A stretch of 37,268 nucleotides of DNA from Acidobacteriaceae bacterium (GCA_003134435.1 PLBE01000235.1:1-37268); one strand, 5' to 3'; positions 7,587 to 16,184 are shown, counted from the stretch's first letter. Numbers and translations: made by a program. The notes: generated from the sequence alone by a model not told the origin.

Positions 7587-7892
7587 GCCAATCCTCCTTG
7601 CGTTCTAGGCCGGAGATTCCAATTTGGCCTCCCAGCCCGCCCGGAACTATACCACTTGCGGGGTGAATCTGGGACGCCTCACGCGAATCGAGCGCAAAAC
7701 AAAACGCCCCAGACTCTTGCGAGTCGTGGGACGTTTAGTCGAACAGCCCTCCCCCGAAGTCTGCTCAATCAGGAGAGTAGCTCGTATCCAAAAACTTGCA
7801 AATAGCACTCGCGTGGGGGCGAATGGCCCGAAGGTCACCAACACCCATTCCCCAATCGCCTCGAGACCGGGCACTGCGAAACAGCCTCGCCC
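7587..7892. other. Intergenic gap holding a terminator
   Basis: About 306 bases between the start of the YeaQ-type gene and the stop of the lipoprotein gene, both on minus. Apart from the terminator at 7695-7736 I see no gene, repeat or RNA. Confidence 0.5.
7692..7736 (-). terminator. Intrinsic terminator downstream of the lipoprotein gene
   Basis: Minus-strand hairpin with loop GCAA. The stem has 14 pairs with one mismatch and one bulge: arms AAACG.CCCA.GACTC (7702-7716) and GAGTC.TGGG.CGTTT (7721-7736). On the minus strand the closing AAACG/CGTTT pairs lead directly into the T-rich run GTTTTGTTTTG. It lies about 155 bases after the stop of the minus-strand lipoprotein gene. One of the strongest hairpins in the window. 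Confidence 0.7.
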
Positions 7893-8861
7893 TTACTGCT
7901 CGCCGCTCTCGGCCCCCAGCACCGTCATCTTCGTCCTGGATCGAAATTTCTTGTAATCGCGGTAGGTTTGCTCGACATCTTCGTCGTAGCCCTTAAAGAG
8001 CGCGATCCGCGCATCCAGATGGAGCTGTAAATACTTCGGCAGCCACACTTCATCGTTCACCTTGGTCAGTTCCACGACCACGCGCGTGCCTTTGTGGATT
8101 CTGGCCAGAACCCATCCGAACGAAACCGTATCGACGGCGGTGATATCGAGCTTGACCCATTGCGCTTCGGACTTATCGATCCAGACCCGGCCCTTGAACT
8201 TGGCGAGCACTTTTGCTTCGCGACTTCTGGGTTCGTAACCGGGACGAGGCTCGCCCTCCAGCACCCAGGCATCGTGCCCACCGATCGTCTCCGAGCCGAC
8301 GAGCCGGAAGTTGAAAGCGTCGGCAATCTCCAGCACAAATTTGCGATCTTCCTCGCGGTCCTTTTCTTCTTTCTCCAACCGTTTGCGGCGATCCTCTTCC
8401 GACTCGTTCTTCCGTTTGTCGATGATCTTCTGAATTTTGTCGTCTTCCTTTTTCGCTTCGTCGGCGGCCAGCGGTTGGTCGTCCTTCGCGGTCAGCCTCT
8501 GGACCTGCTCACCATATATCTCCAGGACTTCAAAGCTCCGCGATTCGATCTTCTTTACTGCGCCATGCCCGTCAAGGTGGTGCTCTTCCGCGCGCTCGCT
8601 GTAGGTGTAATCGCGCTGCTGCTTCTCATTTTCGAGGTCTTTCGCTTCGGCACGCAGCAAAAGCGCCCGAATCTGTTCCGGCGCCACCGTGCCCGAGGCA
8701 TCGGGCTTTAGATCAATGGGCTTCAGCGCAGCCGGGGGCGGAGCTGGTGTAGTGAGGGTCGAATCGGGAGCTGATTCCTGCCCGAAAGCGCAACCCGCCA
8801 GAACCAATATGAACACCAGACCACGACAGACGAGCCCTACCCAAGAACGCATGAAAGACAT
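7893..8861 (-). CDS. Predicted lipoprotein of unknown function, LolA-like C-terminal part
   Basis: 322 residues from the ATG at 8861. The start is chosen because residues 1-24 form a lipoprotein signal with lipobox LAGC (Cys24), and a GGGGATGG stretch precedes the ATG. The mature N-terminus is Pro/Ala-rich. Residues about 115-165 form a very charged Lys/Glu helix, probably a coiled coil (KKEDDKIQKIIDKRK). The C-terminal half has alternating beta strands (RLVGSETIGGHDAWVLEGEP, GRVWIDKSEAQWVKLDI, KGTRVVVELTKVNDEVWLPK) reminiscent of outer-membrane lipoprotein-sorting (LolA/LolB-like) folds. That resemblance is inference from pattern. A further in-frame extension upstream to 9086 overlaps the next gene and would bury the signal peptide, so it was rejected. 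Confidence 0.75.
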   Translation of the reverse strand: MSFMRSWVGLVCRGLVFILVLAGCAFGQESAPDSTLTTPAPPPAALKPIDLKPDASGTVAPEQIRALLLRAEAKDLENEKQQRDYTYSERAEEHHLDGHGAVKKIESRSFEVLEIYGEQVQRLTAKDDQPLAADEAKKEDDKIQKIIDKRKNESEEDRRKRLEKEEKDREEDRKFVLEIADAFNFRLVGSETIGGHDAWVLEGEPRPGYEPRSREAKVLAKFKGRVWIDKSEAQWVKLDITAVDTVSFGWVLARIHKGTRVVVELTKVNDEVWLPKYLQLHLDARIALFKGYDEDVEQTYRDYKKFRSRTKMTVLGAESGEQ

Positions 8862-8926
8862 ACGAAACCATCCCCAGCGCAGTTCCTCGAGATTCCAGCT
8901 TTTCCCGGACCCCGGTGCCCCCATGG

Positions 8927-9550
8927 TTAATGCTCTTTGTCGGCGCGTTCGAGACATCCGGCCCGGAATGACCGCCCATCCAGCCGATGCAGTCGCTTCG
9001 CCTGAGCGCGTGTGATCAGCGAATAATGAGAAATCGTGAGCAGATATTCCGCCACGAACCACACCGGCTCCTCGGTCGTCATCCAATGCAGCGCATCAAA
9101 ACGCCGCAGGTTGACGGGTCGCGAAAAAGTCCGCAGCGTACGCTCCCCCCGCAGATTGAAGTAGGTGTCGAAATAGCTGAGCGCCAGTTCCCGCAGCGAA
9201 CGGTACACCGGCTCGCGATAGCGGCATCCCGTGTAATTCGATTTAGCCACGGCGCCCCAGTGCCCATCCATCTTATAAACGGCAATGACATGGTCAGTAT
9301 CATGGACGGCTTCGAGATCCAGAATTAAAGGAGGATAGCCAATCGCCCGCAGCGCAGCCGCCGCAAACAGCGCCCCTTCGTAGCAATGAGAAGTATTCTC
9401 ACGCAATACTCGCCGGGGAGACCACGCGCTGTCGGCCAGGTGGTACGGCATGTCGTCAAGCGCTTGTTGAATGCCGTGCGGCGTCTTGAACCCACGCAGT
9501 TTGCGGAGTTCCGCCGGGCTCAGACCCCAAGTGGCGTTGCTTTTTTTCAT
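8927..9550 (-). CDS. Transglutaminase-like cysteine protein
   Basis: 207 residues from the ATG at 9550, preceded by GGGGAAAG. A GTG at 9577 in the same frame is a weaker alternative. The pattern ENTSHCYEGALFAAAALRAIGY, with Cys56 at the start of a helix, then DTDHVIAVYKMDGHWGAVAKS, with His87, resembles the Cys-His part of the transglutaminase/papain-like fold. The third catalytic residue is not clear to me. No signal peptide or membrane segment is seen, so it is probably cytoplasmic. It is followed by the lipoprotein gene 65 bases downstream on the same strand, so the two may share a transcript. Confidence 0.7.
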   Translation of the reverse strand: MKKSNATWGLSPAELRKLRGFKTPHGIQQALDDMPYHLADSAWSPRRVLRENTSHCYEGALFAAAALRAIGYPPLILDLEAVHDTDHVIAVYKMDGHWGAVAKSNYTGCRYREPVYRSLRELALSYFDTYFNLRGERTLRTFSRPVNLRRFDALHWMTTEEPVWFVAEYLLTISHYSLITRAQAKRLHRLDGRSFRAGCLERADKEH

Positions 9551-9689
9551 CCCAACTTTCCCCAAGAGACGCAACACCGTCTCCCACGTATGCCGGAGTC
9601 TCTTGAAGGTAGCAGGAGCGGGCGCTGATTGGGAATAGAAGCGCCGGTCCGTGGCGCAGTTAAGATGGCGCAGTGAAATTAAACTACGG

Positions 9690-9727
9690 CTCGCAGAAAG
9701 CCCGCCCAGGTCTGACCCGGGCGGGCT
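9690..9727 (-). terminator. Intrinsic terminator after the exported protein gene
   Basis: Perfect 9-base arms AGCCCGCCC (9699-9707) and GGGCGGGCT (9719-9727), extended inward by GGTC/GACC. On the minus strand the hairpin is followed by TTTCTG, a short T-run. It lies 48 bases past the stop at 9776. Confidence 0.6.
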
Positions 9728-9775
9728 CGATACCTTGCACGCTCAATTCTCGCCAATGATCGATGAATGATTTTG

Positions 9776-10663
9776 TTAATGGCTATCCGCAGGCTTCTCC
9801 GCCGGCTTCTTGGCAGCCGCCGGAGCAGAGGCACCTTTTGGCTTCCAGAACTCGGGGTCGGCCTTCACCCATTCTTCCCGCGGATAGCTCATACGCGGGT
9901 TAAATGCGAAGAGGTTGGTCTGGCTCGACTCCACCGCCGCCGCCGTCAACTCCGCCAGCTTCTTCATGCCGGCCTCGCCCATGGCCGCTTCAAAGTCCTT
10001 GCCCATGGCGAAGTTCCGGTCAATTTCAGACGCGGACTTCATCGCATTGAAGATGATGTAGGTCGTATCCGGATTTCCATATACCGACGAATAGGTGATC
10101 CACTTGGCGTCGGGAATTCTCTTGTAAGCCTCGGTGACCAGTTTCACGAGGGCGTCCCAATCCTTGTCGTGTCCCTGGCGAACCTGGAATTTCGAGATTT
10201 CGAAATAGCGCGAGTGGGCGATATCCACCTCGGGATGCAGGCTGTATTCCTCGCGTAACGCGAACGCGCCGCTATCGGTCTCGCTCAACAGTTCGCCGTC
10301 GATGGCCCATGCTTTGTCAAGTTCCGCCTCCAACGCAGCATTTTTCTGGGTTGCGAGCGTATCTTTTTCCCAAGCTGCAAAAGAATCGTAGCCGGTCAGA
10401 AACAGCGCCCGCGACGGACCGGACAGCGATTCAACCGCCAGATAATGGGTTGGCCATTTGGCGCGCATCATGGCTTGCACGAAATTGCTTTCCGTTCTGG
10501 TATGTTGCGCCCCGGACTTGCCCGGCTTGGTATATTCCCGGGTAATCATCAGCACTTTCGGTGGCATCATGGCAGCATTCGTATCCTGGGCGACCACGGT
10601 CCCGGACATTGCAGCCATGAACATCGCAAACAAAGTAAGCATCGATCCTGTAAGTCTCTTCAT
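9776..10663 (-). CDS. Exported protein of unknown function
   Basis: 295 residues from the ATG at 10663, chosen for the consensus AGGAGGT just upstream and because it exposes a signal peptide (about 1-26, ending TVVAQ). The mature part seems to hold two related alpha/beta segments (KVLMITREYTKPGKSGAQH... and YFEISKFQVRQGHDKDWDAL...), the kind of pattern seen in dimeric ferredoxin-like (NIPSNAP/antibiotic monooxygenase type) domains. No catalytic residues can be assigned. The C-terminus is a Lys/Ala/Pro-rich tail (KPKGASAPAAAKKPAEKPAD). It is probably periplasmic. Five tandem copies of a 15-base unit lie just upstream of the Shine-Dalgarno, and a terminator follows the stop. Confidence 0.75.
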   Translation of the reverse strand: MKRLTGSMLTLFAMFMAAMSGTVVAQDTNAAMMPPKVLMITREYTKPGKSGAQHTRTESNFVQAMMRAKWPTHYLAVESLSGPSRALFLTGYDSFAAWEKDTLATQKNAALEAELDKAWAIDGELLSETDSGAFALREEYSLHPEVDIAHSRYFEISKFQVRQGHDKDWDALVKLVTEAYKRIPDAKWITYSSVYGNPDTTYIIFNAMKSASEIDRNFAMGKDFEAAMGEAGMKKLAELTAAAVESSQTNLFAFNPRMSYPREEWVKADPEFWKPKGASAPAAAKKPAEKPADSH

Positions 10664-11001
10664 GGTTTGACCTCCTGGGTCAGACAATTTTGGGTCAGAC
10701 AATCTTGGAGCAGACATTCTGGGTCACACAAACCTGGTCGCACAAATTACGACATCCTGTGAAAGACGATCTACGTCACAACCTCCGTCACAGCCGGCTA
10801 GAGAGTGGAAATCGAAAATCTTCCGTGGACTTACCCGGGCTTGAAAAACCGACTGAATTGTACACACATTCGCCTTTTTTGTGTTGCCAAAATCTCCGCG
10901 CGGGCTGAAATCGCCGGGACACAGGGCTCTCTACTGCTTCGAAATTGCTGCGACGGGAATTTCGCCGAGAAGATCTTCCCTTTCGCATTACCATTCCAAC
11001 C
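10664..11001. other. Divergent intergenic region with a tandem repeat array
   Basis: 338 bases between the divergent exported-protein and membrane-protein genes. It holds the 15-base repeats (10676-10749) and looser GTCACA copies (10774-10794). No clear promoter pair could be assigned on either strand. Confidence 0.5.
10676..10749. repeat. Five tandem copies of a 15-base unit
   Basis: Units: TGGGTCAGACAATTT (10676), TGGGTCAGACAATCT (10691), TGGAGCAGACATTCT (10706), TGGGTCACACAAACC (10720, one base overlap) and TGGTCGCACAAATTA (10735). The first two differ at one base, and the array degrades away from the minus-strand gene. It starts 13 bases upstream of the ATG at 10663 and touches its Shine-Dalgarno region. 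Confidence 0.8.
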
Positions 11002-12570
11002 ATGACTTCTTCCCTCCAACAATGGCTGCGTGATCCGCTTTTTCTTTTGTGTGTGACTGCGGGACTGCTGGCCTTCGTGGTGCAATCGGGCGAGGTGGGC
11101 ACGGCCGACACGGCCCATCGCCTCCAAACCACCCACTGGCTCTGGACCTCGGAGCCCCAGGTTTTTCCCTACGAGTATCCTGAGTTTGGACTGCACGGCC
11201 GCGGCGGGCGCCTTTATTCCTGGTATGGCATCGGCCAGTCGCTGCTCATGTTGCCCGCCGATCTCATCGGCACGTGGATCGAGCGCTGGCCCGTCTTTTC
11301 CGAATACAGCGACGACCCCTCCGTGCGCAGCATTGTGGTCAGTTGCCTGACCAGCATTCTGGTGAATGTTCTCAGCGCGCTCGCCGCCTTCCGCTTCCTC
11401 GGGCAGTTGCGCTTTAGCGTGAAGGAGTCAATGGCGGGCGTGCTGGCCATGATGTTCTGCACAACTCATCTTCACTATACCCAGAATATGACCGAGAACA
11501 ATTACATCCTCTTGCTGACGCTGGCCGGCTTTTCGTTCCAGTACGAGTGGCTGCGCACCGGCAGCCGCCGCGCCCTTTTCATCGGCTCCACCGCGCTAGG
11601 GCTCAACCTGCTCACGCGTCTTACCACCGGGATGGACCTGATTGCGGTGGGCGTCTTTTTGTTCCTCGTAGTCTGGTTCGAAGCGGCTGCCGCTCATGAC
11701 TTGTGGCCGCGCCTCATTACTTACTGCAAAATCGCCGCGCCCACTTACTCTTTCTTCTTCGTGCTCGATCGGGCCTACCAGTTTTATCGGTTCGGCTCGT
11801 TCACGAATACCTACGTCGCCATTTTTGCCCAGGAATTTCGGCAGCGCGATCCCACCCTGCCCGCGAACTTCCCCTGGAACACGCCGTTTCATACGGGCGT
11901 TCTGGGAGCGCTCTTCCAGCCCGAGAAATCGATCTTCCTTTTCGATCCACTGCTGGTGTTGTCGATTTTCCTGCTCGCGTGGCTTTGGAAGCGTCTGACT
12001 CCAGAAGTGCGCGCTTACGCCGCAACCTGCCTTCTTCTGCTGCTGGCCTACATCGCCTTCTACGCGCGCTATGCCTTCTGGGCGGGCGATTTCTCCTGGG
12101 GCGACCGCTATGTTTCCAGCATCGTCGAACTCATTGCCTTCTTAGCCGTACCGCTGCTCCTGCGCTACCGCGAACATTTGAGCACGCTGATATGGCGCGT
12201 AGGATGCGTTCTGGTCGCGCTCAGCCTGATGATTCAACTAGCTTCGCTCGTCTTCTGGCTGCCATTGGAAAACTACCAGATGGAGACACTCGGGCATCCT
12301 ACGTTCGTCATCGCTCTGCGTTGTAAAAACATTGTCGCCTTCGCCTTAGGCAAAATGGATGCCTGGGGCTTGAACACCGAAGCCATGGGCTGGGACCAAT
12401 GGGACTACGTTCACCTCACGACCTGGAATTTCCTGCCCTTTCTGCTGCGCCGGGTCGGAACAGCCCCCGCCTGGGTCGTGAACGCCACGCTCGCGGTCTG
12501 GATCGCCGGAATGGCTTTGCTGGTTGGGGTTTTGCTGCGCTTGCAACGCACCTTGCGAAATGTCGCGTGA
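11002..12570 (+). CDS. Polytopic membrane protein, possible GT-C type glycosyltransferase
   Basis: 522 residues from the ATG at 11002. A TTG at 10945 is an alternative that adds a charged, non-membrane leader. About ten or more membrane segments are visible (for example LFLLCVTAGLLAFVV, SLLMLPADLIGTWI, IAVGVFLFLVVWFEAA, LLVLSIFLLAWLW, ATCLLLLLAYIAFYA). The first extracytoplasmic loop contains TADTAHR, and later loops carry aromatic/acidic patches (WAGDFSWGDRY), a layout like GT39/GT83-class polyprenyl-phosphate-sugar transferases. No diagnostic catalytic motif is certain, so the enzyme class is inference. No Shine-Dalgarno is obvious. Neighbours do not reveal a sugar pathway. Confidence 0.7.
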   Translation: MTSSLQQWLRDPLFLLCVTAGLLAFVVQSGEVGTADTAHRLQTTHWLWTSEPQVFPYEYPEFGLHGRGGRLYSWYGIGQSLLMLPADLIGTWIERWPVFSEYSDDPSVRSIVVSCLTSILVNVLSALAAFRFLGQLRFSVKESMAGVLAMMFCTTHLHYTQNMTENNYILLLTLAGFSFQYEWLRTGSRRALFIGSTALGLNLLTRLTTGMDLIAVGVFLFLVVWFEAAAAHDLWPRLITYCKIAAPTYSFFFVLDRAYQFYRFGSFTNTYVAIFAQEFRQRDPTLPANFPWNTPFHTGVLGALFQPEKSIFLFDPLLVLSIFLLAWLWKRLTPEVRAYAATCLLLLLAYIAFYARYAFWAGDFSWGDRYVSSIVELIAFLAVPLLLRYREHLSTLIWRVGCVLVALSLMIQLASLVFWLPLENYQMETLGHPTFVIALRCKNIVAFALGKMDAWGLNTEAMGWDQWDYVHLTTWNFLPFLLRRVGTAPAWVVNATLAVWIAGMALLVGVLLRLQRTLRNVA

Positions 12571-12821
12571 GCGTGAGGCGCGTGCATGACACTCGTATGC
12601 CGAAAAACTTGCGACATCACCATCGGCTCATGGGGCCTATTCGGGATCGCTGCCTGATTCCGCTCTCGCTCTCGCCATTCGCCATCAGGGTCAACCAGTG
12701 TAATCGCGATGTTCCGCCAATCATTTGCATGAATGGTCGCGCCAACCGAGCCCGGCAAGATTTATCCGCGCCATATGAAGCCTTTCCCCAGAGATTGCTC
12801 ATTAGCACCTTTGGCTGGCTC

Positions 12822-13565
12822 TCATGAAAATGACGTTTCACCAGTCTGCCGAAGATAATGAAGACCTTGCTTTAGGTACCCCTTAGGATCTGCATCGAGA
12901 TGCCGGGACCAGTAAGGGGCCGTTTCTCCTCTAGCCCACGCAAACAAGCTGAGTGCCCATCCGGCCATTTCTGGACTGATGTAGCCCCTACGGACGAGTT
13001 TCCAATACTGAGTAGTTCCGCCAATCCAGCCATGACGCCTTAAGCGAGTGTTCGAAGTAAAAACGCCGAGACCCAAATAAATGGTGGCTAGATCGGTTAG
13101 CGCTTCGAGATGTGGTTCATCGCGTGATACACCGCAACGATTGAGCAATATGACATGCGCCAGTTCGTGTGCCATGGTCGCGACCAATGCCTCCGGGTCG
13201 CCCAATCCGGCCAAGTTCAGCGAGACCAGGTCGCCTGCGTCTTGCGCGTAAAATCCGCAGACTGCACTTCCATCAACCCGCAGTGGCGCTTCCGGCGAGT
13301 CCTGCCAAAAGGTCAAACGAACCGACTGACCCGCTATTCCCATGTATCCGCAGACCCGCAGAAAAAGATTTGTCGCTGTCTCGACGGAGGCATCATACCG
13401 GTCCGGGAAGAATTCGGGGGTTGGCTCTACAACTATAGCTTTGTGAAGGCGTTCTACACCTAGGTGCTTTCGTAGTATTGTGAAAGCGTCTTCGACTACT
13501 TTTTTCTCCGCGGGACAGGCCGGACAGGAAGTACGGCCCCCCAGCCAGGTAGGCAATAAATCCAT
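12822..13565 (-). CDS. HExxH-containing putative metallopeptidase
   Basis: 247 residues from the ATG at 13565. An ATG at 13643 is also in frame but adds a segment with no recognisable features. MAHELAHVILL gives a zinc-type HELAH motif (His133, Glu134, His137). A downstream PHLEALTDL offers Glu154 and Asp158 in an ExxxD arrangement, as in gluzincins, so Glu154 is the likely third ligand. An N-terminal CPAC pair (Cys14, Cys17) and a VEPTPEFFPDRYD segment are further landmarks. No signal peptide or membrane segment, so it is probably cytoplasmic. Fits a conserved hypothetical family rather than a named peptidase. Activity is inference. Confidence 0.7.
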   Translation of the reverse strand: MDLLPTWLGGRTSCPACPAEKKVVEDAFTILRKHLGVERLHKAIVVEPTPEFFPDRYDASVETATNLFLRVCGYMGIAGQSVRLTFWQDSPEAPLRVDGSAVCGFYAQDAGDLVSLNLAGLGDPEALVATMAHELAHVILLNRCGVSRDEPHLEALTDLATIYLGLGVFTSNTRLRRHGWIGGTTQYWKLVRRGYISPEMAGWALSLFAWARGETAPYWSRHLDADPKGYLKQGLHYLRQTGETSFS

Positions 13566-13821
13566 CGCTGGGAGAATAGCATATGGCACAGTACCAGAAA
13601 CGGCAGCCACAGTTTTCGCCAGACTCTCTCGCCGTCCCGTCATCTTTCAAAGATACCGCGCATGGCTGGCGAAATCAGGCGTTCTTGCAAGCTTGCGCCG
13701 TTTGTTCGCCCCTTCTCGGCTTCCAGAACTGCGGGAGGAGGGGGCAGTTCGTGCGATGTTTCAACAACAGTCAGCGAACACCTTCCGGGACGGACAGTTG
13801 CCTCTGGGCTTCGCTGGCTGG

Positions 13822-14220
13822 CTACGACGTAGACTCTTTCCGCACTTCTTCAAAGAAGGCGTCCACGTCGAACGGCAACCTCGACTGTGGAACTCCCGCC
13901 TCCATCCATTGCATCGGTATGGTCGCAGCGACCTTGGCCGCGGCAGCAAAAAACTCATCCGCTCGCCAAGGCAACAACCGCTCCGCGGACAACATCTCCA
14001 ACATCCCCAGCATTGCGCAACGGTAGGTGACAGCGTCAACGTCCGCTCCCGCGCTGCACACGCCCCTGATTATGTCGAGATCAACACCGAACTGTATTCC
14101 CGGATTCCCCGCCTCCCTGTCGCGATAGATGCTCCACACAGACTTGAGGTCCGCCACGTCAACCACTGGGACATCTACGCCCGGAGTTCCACCGCCAGGC
14201 CACAAACGAGCCTCATGCAT
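13822..14220 (-). CDS. Hypothetical protein
   Basis: 132 residues, soluble, with an acidic C-terminus (LPFDVDAFFEEVRKESTS). Composition and helices (GADVDAVTYRCAMLGMLEML, ADEFFAAAAKV) look like a real protein. I do not recognise a family. The start ATG at 14220 lies inside a smaller overlapping frame (14175-14339). It stands between the HExxH gene and the M50 protease, all on minus, without clear operon spacing. Confidence 0.55.
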   Translation of the reverse strand: MHEARLWPGGGTPGVDVPVVDVADLKSVWSIYRDREAGNPGIQFGVDLDIIRGVCSAGADVDAVTYRCAMLGMLEMLSAERLLPWRADEFFAAAAKVAATIPMQWMEAGVPQSRLPFDVDAFFEEVRKESTS

Positions 14221-14349
14221 ATTCCCGCCTCACTTGTTGCGATGAGATTCTCTGCCAATTGTTGCTTCAACCCGATGGCGCGGATTGAGAATTGGCGGAG
14301 ACCTTCCGGGGTCAAGGGGCGTATGAATTTGGTAGCCAAGCCTCAGCTA

Positions 14350-15267
14350 CTACCCTTTCGCCGTCACCAGCGCCGCAGCCATCCATTCGCTCATGGGATG
14401 CGCTTCTCCGCAGTCGAGGCAGCGCGTCACGGGATACTGCGCCGCGCAGCGCGGACAAACGGCCCGCGTAACGAAGGTGTCGAAAGCCTGGCCGCACTGG
14501 CCGCATTTCCAGAACACGCCAATGGGAGGCGCAGTCTTGCAACTGGGACAGGCGAAGCCCTCGCGGCGCGGTAATTTGGCAAAGCGCAACAACGCCTGCG
14601 CATGTTTCAATCCGCCCCAGCAATTCAGAAGCATGAAGGCGGCCATCGCTCCGTACCAGACGGAATGCATCCAGAAGGCGAGGCCGATGAAGCCCGCAAT
14701 TCCGATGAGACCAACGATCGTTGCTACCAGCAAACTCCGGGCGCGTCCCATGACAAACCACAGCAGGGCGCGGAGGATCTGGCCGCCATCCAGAGGGTAG
14801 ATCGGAAGCATGTTGAAGACGAACAGGACCACGTCGATGGTCAGAATCGATCTCACCAGGGTATAGAGATCGGGCATTGACGCGGGCCATCCCAACGAAC
14901 GGCTCAGAAAATACGCGACGCCAAAGATCGGCAATAGGACCACGTTGACCAGCGGTCCGGCCGCGATGCTCCAGAGGGTTGCGCCCGGCCGTTGGGGCGG
15001 GTTCACATAGGCCACTCCACCCAGCGGCCAGAGCACGATCTGGTTCGCGGTTCCTCCCACTCGGCGGCACGCCAGCGCGTGCCCGAACTCGTGCAGCGTC
15101 ACGATCAGGAACAGGGCCAGATACTCGAGGATGTTCCAGGTAAGAGAGGAGTATCTGCCGGTCTTCTGGATTTCAAACACAGCCACCAGAAACCACGACC
15201 AATGCAGAAATAAGTCAACTCCGGCAAAACGAAAGAGATGAATCGAACCTTGGCGGGCGCTCGGCAT
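14350..15267 (-). CDS. M50 (site-2 protease type) membrane metalloprotease with C-terminal zinc-ribbon region
   Basis: 305 residues. The family cleaves substrates within the membrane. Zinc motif HEFGH sits in a membrane segment (His59, Glu60, His63), and the third ligand is Asp160 in NMLPIYPLDGG. About five or six membrane segments cover residues 20-220. The C-terminal about 70 residues are soluble and carry four CxxC pairs (Cys240/243, 255/258, 271/274, 283/286), which should form two zinc ribbons. It resembles SpoIVFB/Rip-like proteases without PDZ. It starts 26 bases after the HAD phosphatase stop, so the two are probably cotranscribed. The zinc-ribbon tail could select substrates or bind a partner (inference). 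Confidence 0.9.
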   Translation of the reverse strand: MPSARQGSIHLFRFAGVDLFLHWSWFLVAVFEIQKTGRYSSLTWNILEYLALFLIVTLHEFGHALACRRVGGTANQIVLWPLGGVAYVNPPQRPGATLWSIAAGPLVNVVLLPIFGVAYFLSRSLGWPASMPDLYTLVRSILTIDVVLFVFNMLPIYPLDGGQILRALLWFVMGRARSLLVATIVGLIGIAGFIGLAFWMHSVWYGAMAAFMLLNCWGGLKHAQALLRFAKLPRREGFACPSCKTAPPIGVFWKCGQCGQAFDTFVTRAVCPRCAAQYPVTRCLDCGEAHPMSEWMAAALVTAKG

Positions 15268-15293
15268 GTGCGCAGTTTACTTCATTGCTCCAG

Positions 15294-16043
15294 TCACCTT
15301 GCAAACAAGTCCGCCAGATCGCGTGGACTTTCTACCAACACATCGGGAGGCACGTCTTCGAGCGTATTCGGAGCGAACCCATACTTCACGCCGCAGGTCC
15401 ACATTCCGGCATTGCGGCCGGTGAGAACGTCGATGGAAGAGTCTCCAATCATCAGCGCCTCATCGGCGGCGACGCCAGTCTCCCGCAGAATCGTCCGCAT
15501 CCCTAAAGGATCGGGCTTCTTGGTGGCAAAGCTGTTGCCGCCGTAGATGCGCACAAAGAAGCCGCCGAGCCCGAGGGCTTGTACGATGTCGCGCGAGGGA
15601 TTTACAGGCTTGTTGGAGAGAATCGCCATCTGTCGCCGCGGCGCGTTTGCCGGACCGCCATTGGTGGGCTGGGCCATGCTCGCCAGCGCTTCAGGAATTC
15701 CCGCATAGACCGTGGTGTGATCGAGTTTGTGGAGGCGGTAGTAGCCGAGAAAATACTCCAGAGCGCTGCGGAAGGTCGCTTCGTGATCGCTATTCTGATT
15801 GCCATCGACGGCATTGTTCGCGCCCGGATCGAGGTCGCCGAGCGCGCGGCGCACCAGTACGGGAGCGCCATCTCCCACATAGCTGGCAATCACCTCGCCT
15901 GCCAGTTCGGGACGGCCAATATGGCGCAGCATGGCATTGATGGAGTGAATCAGGTCCAGACGCGAGTCAATCAGGGTGCCGTCGAGATCAAAGACCAGCA
16001 AGCGCAGGCGGTGAGGGTCAAACGGGCGCAGATACCGAATCAT
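15294..16043 (-). CDS. HAD-superfamily phosphatase, phosphoglycolate phosphatase-like
   Basis: 249 residues from the ATG at 16043 (a TTG at 16064 is in frame). All four HAD motifs are present: DLDGT (Asp19, Asp21 as nucleophile and acid), ILSNKP (motif II, Ser/Asn), a Lys in KPDPLGM (motif III), and MIGDSSIDVLTGRNAG (motif IV). An alpha-helical cap lies between motifs I and II, as in the Gph/PGP subfamily, which hydrolyses 2-phosphoglycolate or similar small phosphates. Substrate is inferred. Cytoplasmic. It is upstream of and in the same direction as the M50 protease gene. Confidence 0.88.
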   Translation of the reverse strand: MIRYLRPFDPHRLRLLVFDLDGTLIDSRLDLIHSINAMLRHIGRPELAGEVIASYVGDGAPVLVRRALGDLDPGANNAVDGNQNSDHEATFRSALEYFLGYYRLHKLDHTTVYAGIPEALASMAQPTNGGPANAPRRQMAILSNKPVNPSRDIVQALGLGGFFVRIYGGNSFATKKPDPLGMRTILRETGVAADEALMIGDSSIDVLTGRNAGMWTCGVKYGFAPNTLEDVPPDVLVESPRDLADLFAR

Positions 16044-16184
16044 GGACACTTCAGGATAGCGCAAGTCTCGCTTGTCAGGTCCAGGTCGAATCGATTGATC
16101 TTCCCATCCTGAGCCGCCAGACTATACCTCTAGGCCGGGACGCTGACGGTCTATTCGTAAGAAGGTGAGCCTTCACCGAGCACC

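Noticed and set aside
10676-10749. CRISPR array
   Set aside because: Units are contiguous without spacers and only 15 bases long.
12411-12758. 115-residue frame on minus overlapping the end of the membrane protein gene
   Set aside because: Begins with a TTG and overlaps a real gene antisense. One stretch (HANDWRNIAITLVDPDGEW) looks protein-like, so a decayed remnant is possible but unsupported.
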